Assembly: GCA_037074705.1 (NCBI GenBank)
Contig: CM073591.1
Location: forward strand, 90,748,032 to 90,812,031
Reading direction: 5' to 3'
From: Zhengitettix transpicula
Lineage: Eukaryota > Arthropoda > Insecta > Orthoptera > Tetrigidae
Length of the DNA stretch: 64,000 bases
Shown: positions 37,632 to 49,600 of the stretch, in pieces
How positions within the stretch are numbered: position 1 is the stretch's first letter
How the letters are laid out: each line of letters starts with the position of its first letter
Program-made: the position numbers and the translations under genes
Notes under the pieces: generated by a model
What the model was told of the DNA's origin: nothing
The model's input: the letters and a program-made list of their open reading frames with translations, nothing else
The model's database searches: none

Positions 37632-40600
37632 GTATTAATTCAAGTGGAATAAGTATGATATTTCTTTAAATTATTATTTAAAAAGCTCTAATTCTATATA
37701 TATTATATACGTAATTATTAAATTACAGGTGGGCAAAAGAACCGAGAATCGATTCAAAGAGTAGATTCTTATAAAAGAGCTGTATATTTAATATTTGTAA
37801 ACTCATTTTGAGTCCAAATGGCAATCTTTTGAACACATACTGTTGTGAATGCGGTTACCCTTCAAGATTCCTGTCCAATGCTATCTGGTAGTAACTTTTG
37901 GTCAGATCCATAGCTGTCAACCACATTTTCCCACAAAACCATTTTACCAAATTCTCTCTTGTTTCAGGAAATCCATGGGTGTTTACAATAACTTGGTGAG
38001 CCTTCTCACATTCAGACACAATCTCAAATTCCCATCTATCTTAGGTAGAATTACCACATTATTATTATAGGGCCTGTCACAGTGTTCTATAATATCCATC
38101 TCCACCATTTTCTTAATAACCCTATTCACTTCTATCTTGTAACATTCAGGAATATGAAAATTCTTCATTACAAAAGGCTTGTGTTTCATTGTTTCCATGT
38201 GATATTTGTATCCCCTAATCAAACCTGGTTGATCACTAAAAACTTCTTGTTGTTCCACTAAAATTTCCATAATCCCATATCTCTCCTCTTCATTTAGTCC
38301 CGACATCTCTTACACTATAACCCTAAACTGTTCTTTTTGCTGCATCTTCTTTCCAACTAACTCTTATCTTCCCTTTTTTCAAATGAACTCCTTCTTTCTC
38401 TTTACTAGCCATTGCTTCAAAAAGTAGCTCTATCTTCATTTCCTCAGAATTACTGTTCACCAGAGACATAGAACATATCTTCTTATCAAAATCTAGTACT
38501 ACCTTGTGTTTGGCAATCTGGTCCAGCCCCAGCATCATTGGAACAAATAAAAGATTTTACCACCGTACCTCTTATATACAGTTCCTGCCATTGAATACTG
38601 ATTTTCATTAGAATTTGTTATTGATTTTCTCATTCTGCTTCCTAATGGCTCCATAAACTTTTATTCCCGTAACTGGTAAGCATTCTTCAATTACCTTTTT
38701 ATGTTTCAATTCATCATATAAATTTTCATTAGAAATGTAGAAGTAGCTCCAGTAATAGCTCTTCTCTTCCAATCTCCTTCATATTAACATCTATATACAA
38801 CCATTTGTTCTTATCTGACTCCTCCCCATCTTTAGTAATAATTTCACTTCTCAAATCTTGCTTGTCTACAAATATTTGCAGAAATGGATTCTTTTTAAAG
38901 TCCTTATTCTTCTCTTCTTTCAACCCTGCCATAATTTTGAAACTTATTATTTCCACTCCCTTCTCTATATCTATCATTCTGTCTCCCATAGCTATTATAC
39001 CAATTGCCTGTATTATCACTTTCCTGTTGATCTATGTAGGACATGGCTTCCTGATGTCTGTTCCTATTGTTTTCCCATAGAGGATCTTTGTCTTTCCTCC
39101 TTTTCTATATCTTAAAATTTTAAAAAGTTCAATACCTCATCTATTGATCTTTTCTCTAATCCAATGGCCTAATTACTTCCACTTCAAAGTGAAATTTAAT
39201 CTTATTTACCAGATCTTCTTTGTCTAATTGGTGATCTAAGTATTTTTTTTTTGTCTTACCTTCGAAATAGTCTTCTCCTGAACCATCTCTACTTCTCCTA
39301 TATTTAGCATGATGCAATACTTCAACCACACCTCTTTGTTTATCCTGATCCCAAAATCGGGCCAAAAATTTTCTCTTGAACACATCAAATTTCTCATCTT
39401 CTCCTGCCACAACATTTGACTATATTCGCTAGGATTGGGGAAAGGCACGGTAGCTCTGTTGGCATTTGTGTACCGAGCAAAATTAACTGAGTTTGATTCC
39501 CCACCCCTGCCAAATATTTTCAGTCTTTCTATTTTCTTACTTTCCTCTCTACACCTTGAGATATGCTTCCTTTGAGTGTATTATTAAGCCTAAAGCCTAT
39601 GTTTTCTGCAGAGTATATTCCCAACTTTTCTCCTATATTTCTATCTTTCCTCACTGTCCAATTATCAAATGGGACTTCGTCAATTAATAATCTAAATCCA
39701 TAACGTTTGTGTGTACAACACTTAAGGAAAATATGACAAAGTCAAATTAAATTATACATTTAGATAGGAAAGAGAGCCAGCAATGTCTGGCAGCAGTGAG
39801 AAAACACTACAAATTTTTGAGGGCGTGAGCACTCATCTGATGTGTGTGTGTGTATATATATATATAACTCAAGAAACTTAGTCCACCCCTTACCACGACC
39901 TACTTTACAGAACTACAAAACTCAACTCCATTCCCCACCACTCTTACATTGGACTGCAATCTTACCCACATCCTTCCCACAACACCCCCCATCTGCCTTC
40001 AGGTACCCTCCCAAACTCCATAATATCCTTGTCTGCCCTTGTAGGTCCTACCTTAAGTTTCCATACTTAGGGCCAGGCTACCAACCTTACAGGTGCCATG
40101 TCTGCACCATCCTCCAACCTATTACAATCCTACACCAATAACCACCTACAAAAATCAAAGAAAATATTGTGCACCTGTCCTCACACAAAACATACCAAAT
40201 TAATTGCAAACTCTGTCATGCTTTCTGTATTGGCCAAACCAAACGACATCTCCCTGAATGCATTGCTAACCACCGCAGCAGTGTCAAACTAACCTAAACT
40301 CAATTTTCAATAGCTGCTCATACCCAAAGTCACAAATCCAACAATTTCAACCTATGATACACACTGACTCTCCTTAAAGCACCAATTCATTGGATGCTGA
40401 ATACCATCTTAGGGAACTCTCCTTCCATCATATCTTACAGACTAGGTAAAGTCCTTGACTCAACATCCTTTACTATTGTTATAGTGGTCATTGTGGTTGT
40501 GGTGATGTGTCAAAATATTTTTATTTTGGCACAATAATATGATAATTGTTACAATGATTTATATTATACAATCTGTTCTATCCTTTCCCTATTATCAATC

Positions 40601-43600
40601 TTTTACTTTTTAACTTATTTTTCTTTTCTTTAGTTTTTACCTTTCTATTATAATGTGTGTGTGTGGGTATGTATGTGTGTATTTTTCTGTTATTTTTCCA
40701 TTGTTGTGACCTTTCCTTGTGAGAGACAGTGTTATTGGCTTTGTTGAGTTTCAATTGTTGCTGTCTAATGGCTGGTACACTTAGTTTGAATTCGTCAATT
40801 CGTGCCCGACCTGCACTCGGCCTTCTTGACGAAGGGGGCTCAAGCACTTGAAAATTTGAACTTCTGCCTAAAGTAGGAGTGGCAGGTAGGAAGGACTCTA
40901 TTTAAAGGATGTTGAGTCCAGGGCTTTGCCTGGACTGTAAGACATGTTGGAAGGAGAGTTCTCACAGATGGAGTACTGCTTCTTATGAATCAGGGGGTAG
41001 AGTTTTAAGGATGGTGAGTGTGAAGCATTGGTCGAAATTGTTTTTATTGTCGCTTTGGGTGTGAGCAGCTACAGGGAATTGAATTTTGGAAATTTTGACA
41101 GTGCTCCAGTGGTTGGCTATTCGTTCAGGGAGAGGTCGTTTTGTTTGGCCTACATAAAATGCAGGGCATAGTCTACAGTTAATTTGGTAGCTTGTGTGGG
41201 AGGAGACGAAGGTGAAGTTTCCTTTCATTTTGTATGTCTTTATGTGGTTCTGCAAGATTGTGGTGGGCTGTAAGATCGGGCAGATATGGCATCTGTTCCT
41301 ACCACAAGGTTTGCAACCCAGTGGGGGTGTGGGTTTTGCAGTAGTGGACAAGTAAATTGCAGAGGTTGGGTGGGCGTCTGAAGGCAACCCTTGGGCAGGT
41401 GGGGAGGATTAGGTCAGCATTGGATTGCAGCCCAGTGTACACTAGGCCTAGAATGGAATTGATTTTTTGTAGTTGAGGGAAGTAGGTTGTTGTGAGGGGT
41501 GGTCTACTTTTCTTGTTTTGGTCTAGAATGGGTGTGGGTGTTTGGAGATTTGATAGGGCACGGGTTATCTGATTTTCGAGGTGGTCTCTGGGATAGTTTC
41601 TATTGATGAAGGCATTGAGGATCCGGTTGGTGTAAGAGGCCGGACTATTCCAAGTGGAGCAAATTCGTGCTCCTCTGAGGGCTAGACTCTATGGGAGGGA
41701 GTGTTTTAGGTGGCAACTTGTGAAGTGCAGGTATTGAAGCATGTTACTGGTTTTTATGTGGACAGATGTATTGATCATGACAGAACTCAGGTGTATGTGA
41801 ACGTCTAGGAAAGTATCTTTGGTTGGGGAGTAGTTCCAGGTGAACTTTATGGGGTGTTTGGTGTTCAAGGTATGGAGGAATACAGATAGGGAGTCTGGTC
41901 CGTGGGTCCATAGCATGAAGATGTCGTCTACGAACCTGAATCAGTCTAGGGGTTTTAATGGAGAGGAATTTAGATGGGCCTGTTCTAGGAGTCCCTTGAA
42001 CAGGTTGGTGTAGGAGGGGACCATCCGGGTGCCCATAACTGTGCCACTTATTTCAATTGAAATTTTATTAAACTATAGTACATTTGTTGACAATTTATGA
42101 ATATTTTTTCTTGAAAAGGAATACATTAGTAAACTAATAAATAGCTAAACATGTAGCCAAAGAACACTAAAGAAATGCTACATAAATGCCATACTATTTA
42201 TTTTTGTCTTTTATTTGGCAAATTATTTATGGATTTATTATACTTTTAATACATATAGTTTATATTTTAATTTCATTAATAAGCTAACGTTCTATGATGT
42301 TCTGCAGGTCTTACAACCAATGGAACACCCTGTGATAGTTGTACCTGGAACTACATTTCCAGATCTATGTGCTTTAGTTACATTTATGTACAGTGGTGAA
42401 GTTAATATTTATCAAGAACAATTACAAGGACTTCTTAGCATGGCAGATGCAATGCAGATTCGAGGATTGGCAGAAGTTAGTGGTGTAAGTAAATTTTAAA
42501 AATTTTACATTTTTCTTTAGGCCAGTAAAATTCAAATTCAGAGAAAATAAAGGTTGTAATACAAGATATCATTTTGATAACTTCGTTCAACATGAAAGAA
42601 GTGAAGTCTAGGTTTGATATCACATTAATTAAGTTGGAAGGCCACAATTTAATTAACTTTGCTAACAAAACCCACATACTGCCTTTTAAATATCTGTAAC
42701 ATGGAAAATGCTATTGAAAAAGCTTAAAGAGTTTTAGACTGATTTATAAATAGATATTGATATAGCCAATAAGCAGACAAAATATTGTCTTCATTATCTA
42801 TTTGTTAATATTAAATTAATTCAGAGATTTTTATTATTAATCAATACTCACAGAAAAATGTGCCATGCTGTGCTTGTACACCTATTCCATGTCAACAGAT
42901 GCCAGGTACAAAAGATGACTGATGATATTAACATTGTAGTTACAACTATTTAAAAGCCTCATAGCTCTACTGATCAAATAATGTTATCAAGATATTCATA
43001 ACTGACATATCTCACATTTACTCTAATTGGATCAGCCTGGCCACCTACACCAACTGGATCCTCAATGCTTTCATAAATGGAAAATACCCTAAAGACCTCA
43101 CCCAGAAGCAAATATCCAGTGCCCTATCCACTATGCAACTAAAAAGCCCACCTTTGAGATCAATGTAAAAAACTTAGTTCACCTCTAACCACAACCTATT
43201 TTCCTAGACTGCAAAAGCTCAACTCCATTCTTCACATGGCCTACATTGGACTGCAATCCAACCCAGATCTTAAAAACATTCATCCTACAATATTCCCCAC
43301 CTACCCAAGGATTGCCTTCATGCATACTCCCAACCTCCATAATATCCTCGTTTACCCTTGTAGGCCCAATACTAAAACTGTCCTATTTAAGCACGGTTGC
43401 CAACCTTGCAGTAGGAACAGGTTCTATGTCTGCCCTGTCCTTTAACCTACCTCAATCTGCCAAAATCCTCCACAAATAGCCACCTACAAAATTAAAGAAA
43501 ACATAACCTGCTTCTCCACCCACATCTACCAAATTAATTGCAAACTCTTCCTGAACTCATTAATAACCACCACAACACTGTCAAACTGTCCAAAACCCAA

Positions 43601-46600
43601 TTCCCAATAGCTCATGCCAAAACTCAAAACACGAACTATTTTCACCATTGCTGCACACTGATCTTCCTTAAAGCCTTAACCCCCAATTCATCAGATGCTG
43701 AACTCCATCTTCAGGAACTCTCTTCGTAACACATACTGCAGTCTAGACATAATCATCCTCTAATATTATTATAATAATTGTTATTGTAGTAGTTATAATA
43801 TTATATTAATATAATGTAATAATTATGATGATTATTATAGTAATATTTAATCATTTCCCCAATCTCACTCACTATTTAACTTCCTCCTTTTATTTATTTT
43901 TTATATTTTAACCTTCCACTTCTAGTCCATGCATTTATGTGTTTGGGTCAATCCATACAAAGTGGCAAGTGGTCCAGAAAAAAAGGAATTGGTTGTTGAA
44001 CCATCTCAGAAAAAATTAATATTTTATTGGTGCATTCCCTAATGTTTTGGTAGTTCAAAACTAATTTGTTTAATTTTTATTCTGTCTAGTTCAAAAATGG
44101 CAGGCATTTTTGGTGTTAGAAGAACAAAGGCTTTCCTGGTGTAGAGAAGTAACACTTCACCAGAAGATGATGACGAGGATTGTCATTGAAACATCATGAG
44201 CCATTAACGATCTTACCCAGTTGGAAACCCGAGAGTCTTTCATCCATTTTTGTTGTTGAAGATGTTTTTTTTTTGCATTTGCAGATACCTATGAATTTCT
44301 AAATTATCCATCACTGGGCTATCATATCCTTTTCAAATAACTGCACCATGTTCAGTCATTGTGGACTATAAATCAAACCTCTCTTTACTTATCTAATATT
44401 ATTACCAATAGCAAATAAAGAAAATTCTATTTATGGGGGCTAATTTCTCCAAGAAGAAAGTTCAATATTTGTTGTGCTTTTACATATAATAGGGTAGTTT
44501 CTGTATATAAACTGTCAATAGTAACACAAAAAAATAATATTGGGTATGTAAAGAGAGGTTTGATTTTATAGTCCAGAATGTACTGAACATGTAGCAGTGT
44601 ATTTGAAAAGAATGGGACAAATCACTGCTGTATATTTTAGTAATTTTAGTAAACGAAAAAGCAGCATGTTGTCGTCTACAACAAAAATGGCCAACATTTT
44701 TTAACTAGAGTCAATTAAAATTAAACAAAATTAGTTTCAAACTACCAAAACATTAGTGAATGCACCAACAAAATATGAATATTTTCTGAGATGGTGTGAC
44801 AACCAGTAATGGACCACTTGGTTTATCTGTGACCTTTCCTTGAGAGAGAGGGAGAAAATTGTTGGCTTTATTGGGTGTTGATTGTTGCTGTCTGACAGCA
44901 GAGTTTGAATTTGTCAATTTGTGGCTTACCAGCACTACTTTCTGAAAAAGGGGGCTCAGACCTCAAAAGTTTTAGAAAGAGAGAGAATGGCTGACTTACC
45001 CAAATTTGTATGTTGGCTTTACCTTGTTGCATAGTAAGGAACACAGTAAATTCTCAAGTGTTTAAACCCCCTTGCACCTTGTGATGGACAACCACACAGA
45101 TTCTTGCTATGAAATTTAAGACAATTTGTGTGTGTTTAAATTACATTTATTATAATTTAATTTTAATTATTTAAAATGATCATTTCTTCTCTTTGTAATA
45201 AATAAATTAGTAATATAGTGGAATGATAATTTAATGTACATATTTTTTTACTTTTAGCATTAAAGCTAATGAATTCCATTTATTTTAATAATACAAACAA
45301 GATTAAATTATTTGATTGTTTCAGACAGGAAAAAGTGTTACTACTTCTAAAAAAGAAAATAGTACAACAAGTAAACGTTCAAGATTTTGTACTCAGCAAG
45401 CTCCAACTTTGCCGAATGTAGGTCTAGAAAATAACAATGCTAAGTGTCCAGCAAAGCCATTGCAGACAGAAACTGTTGACAATTGTTCCCAATACACAAA
45501 AGAAAAATTAGATTCTGAAGTTTATGCAGGCATGACCAGAACAATGGAATCAGTACAACAGAATGAATATGAATCAGGATTGCAGTTTGGGAATTCACCA
45601 AAGATGGAGACAGGGTGCTCTGCACAATTCATTAACAACTTTGAGCAATTAACTGATGTCAAATCACGCTTGATGAGTAGAACTGCATTACTCAATGAAT
45701 CAGAAATATTACAATTGAAAGACTCATCATCAAACACACCTAATGTGAGCCCCACACAGGAGCCAAAAATAAAATCTGAGAATGATTCTAGCAATGTTAT
45801 TGAAATTGCTGAAAAAGATATAAAACCATCTTTGAGAAGAAGTGTAATAAGCTCTTCTGAAGGGAAAAAAAAGTTTATTGCCGATTCTGATATTCAAGGT
45901 ATGGATATGATTCTCCTTCCCTGTCATCAAAGTTAGGCAACATGATGAATAATTTTGAAATTCTTTATTTAGATGTTTAAATTTCAAATTAAAATATCTG
46001 GTGCCAAGTATAGTTAGTTATAACATTTTGATCCATTTAACTTTGAATTTGCTATTTTCATTTGTATCTTTCACACTAATATAAATCACATTTTTTCTAT
46101 TTTTTCTCATTAATAACTATATAAATTATTTCACTATGACAGGACTTTGTTCATGGCATTTCGAAATGAATATCGGGGGTTTAACGCTGTGTAGTATTAT
46201 ATTCAACTTACAAGTATAAATAATAAATCATATGAAAGAGAAACTCAAATAGTTATGTTTGTATGCCTGTGTGCTGAACCAAACAACTTTATTTGGCATA
46301 ACTCAGTATGCTTTTGGTTAAACGATGTTGTACTTGACCTCTGGATTAGCTGCAAGGGGCCGTATGACAGAGCTTGTTTCCCATGGCCTCCACATTCATC
46401 CCATCTGCAACCATGTGATTTTTAACTTTTGGGTGTTCATAAAGGATCACATGTATATGCCTCCACTACTACCTGATCTACCTGACCTACCTGACTTAAG
46501 AAACCTTATTGAAACAGTTGTTGCAACAATTTCTCCTTGCACACTGAACAAGGTTTGTGAATAACTTTCATATCAACTCGATTGGTGCAATGTGACGAAA

Positions 46601-49600
46601 GGTACTCATATTGAACTCATATTGACTCTGAAAATTAGCTTAATTAACAAAAATGCATGTTATGAATGACGTTTTGCCCTTTTTTGGACGTCATAAGGTT
46701 GGACAGTATTTAGTAATTTTGTATATAATTCAAGCATAAAATTTAGATGCAAGGTTGTGCTGCTTTAAATCTTCTTGCCCGGGATTTCCTATATGCCCTA
46801 CAGTCCTAGACTAGATTTATTCAAACATTATTTTATTACTACCATTCTTAAGATTTCTAATATAAGATTTTATTATTTTGTCATGTATAACACCAAAAAA
46901 GTCATAAATTTTACTAAAAATTTCCATTTCACATTTTTTGTTTATAATGTTACCCCCATTTTTAAATGTATTTATAACCTGAATTATCAGTTTGAACTTA
47001 AGCATGTCTTTATGCAAAATCACTACATCATCCCAGTTTACAATATAACCATTTTCTTTTAAATATAAGGACAATTCAGTATTTGTATAAATTTGAGTCC
47101 TTAAAGTTACTTTGATGGTGGTAAATCCTTGTTGATAAGTTTGTGCTAGTATGTCCAACATAAACTCTGTTACAATTAGTACATTTGATTTGACACACTA
47201 ACTGTTTACAATCAAGCTTATCTGTTACTAATACAATCCTTCAGTTTATTTACAGATTTAAATACAACTTCTGTCTCATGTATACTATTATTTACAACAA
47301 CAAAAATATTGAATTTTGTAAGATACACCTTCATGAGTATTATTTACATCATTCTTCTCTTCATTTTCTTTATTGACAGGTATAAAATCTGTATATAGCA
47401 TCTAATTTACAATTATTTTCTGGTCCAACTTGCTGTATAACATTATTATTTACATTAGATTCATTCGAAACTATGTTCTTAGATACTTCCTTAGTGTTGT
47501 TTACAAACTTGGTATAACATCCATTCCATATATTATTCGAAATGTATTAGGGTTCCAATTTTTCTCAGCCATTTTAAAACTTTATATTTTATGAAAACTG
47601 CAATCAGTCAAACTAATTGTTCAATACATTATAAGGTTATACACAACATTATGTCTGTAGGAAAAATAATAAAGCTGTCCCATTTAAAGGTTAAACTTGA
47701 GACTATTGTAAATATTCAGATTTTTATCAAAGCTCCACTTTGGTCTGTCAAATTATATAATAGTTTAAAAAATGAAAATATGACATCAACTCTTGGACAC
47801 TGAATTTTATAACATATTTATGAAAATAATCAACTATGTAAGAAATTATTCCTTTATTTGATTGGACGTATACCTTTTTTTATTTATATTGCACTGAATT
47901 TGAAAATACAATTTTAGCTAAGTCATGATAATCTTTAAACCTAAATAACAGAGCAATGAGATCTCGGCCACAGGTTATTTAAGCAGAGGGAAATTTACAT
48001 CAATCTTGATGCCATCCTCCAATATGTCCACATTTGTTCTCCACCTCACATTCAATGGCATCTTTTACTTTTTTTTTTGCATAAACTTCAATATTTTACT
48101 GTATCCCAGCTTTTCACCTTTCACTCTAATCATTTTTTACTGATCATGTTCAACTCTTGAGACTTTCTCTGCATCCACTTTTGAAAACTTGGAGAAGATA
48201 AAGCCACACATCAAACTAGTTTTTCATTTGTCCTATTTGAGATAGGCATTTCACTCTCCTGATTTAAATTTATCAATGATAGTGTTCACACAAAGTAATT
48301 TCATGTCCTTGCAAGCTCACATATTAGTTTTCTCTACACAATCCTGCTCCACCTCAGTCTGTCAGTAACAGGACATAAATGGCTCCACAGGATGGAAAGC
48401 TGCTCATGATTTCAAAACAACTGGATGAATGTGTACAACCCTCCATCCCCTCCTTTTTTACATTTTATTCTTATTACAAACCCTCAGTTTTTTTAAACAA
48501 CATAATTATGCGGAGTATTAGAGAAATAAAAAGAGTTACTTCATACAAATTAAATTTGGTGCCAGATAAATGGCAAGTAGGCCTTCTCTTATAAAATACT
48601 CAATTTGTCTATGTATTTTGAACCAGGAGTGAGTAAATTAACTGATATAGTTCATGAGTTGTTGAAAAATTTTGTGGTTTATCACTTTATTTTGTCTGTT
48701 CATTGTCTACTTCCCTGACCAATAATTAAACCTGAGAATTAAAGCAATCTTCTCAGGTATATCTTGCCAATCAGATTAATTATTAATAATGTTACAGTAT
48801 CCTTAATTTCTTCTTGTTAGTATACTTTTGACAGACATTTTATATTTTCACAAGTAGAAAGTTGATCTGAATTTAAATCAATGACTTAATTTTGATTAAG
48901 GAGTAGTTCCAAATTATGACTAATGGAAATGAGGTGACTGGAAAAGGGTTTGGTAATTTATTCCACAATATAATTATCAGTGAACCTGACTAGGCATGAT
49001 CTGATGAGGTGTAAAGGGAGCAAGAATGGTTCTTTTTTGTAGTTGGCCGTTTAATTCTGATAACCTTCCTTCGTGAGTTAGAGAAATTGTTGGCTGATGA
49101 GTATTGTTTCTGTGAAATGATTGTAGTGATTGTTAGATTTCACATCCTAGCATTAGGAGCAGATGCATTTCCAGACTTGGAGAATATCTTTTCAAAAATG
49201 TATCAAAGTTCTTTCTAGTGTTAGCTTTCATCTCAAGTAAGCTACCCCTTGTTTCTATCCTTACAAATAATTATTTGGTATTGTGCTAATCTATTTTGGG
49301 TGGTTTGTATAGTTAAAAAATTTTGATAATTTTCTTGTTACATAACATTAAATACACTCTGTCAAGTAACTTGAACAGTTTGTATCAGGAGAAGGGTATC
49401 AAACATTTGAACTATGCTCCCTGCCCAACAATTAAAGCAATCTGATTCTCAGGTAAGCCTTCCTGCCCCCCCCCCCCCCCCAACCCATCTATCACTCTCT
49501 TTCCTATCCAGATTAATTATTAAGAATGTTACAGTATCTTTAATTTCTTCATGTTTAGTTATATATATATATATATAAGCCAATAGTAAAAATCTAATTT

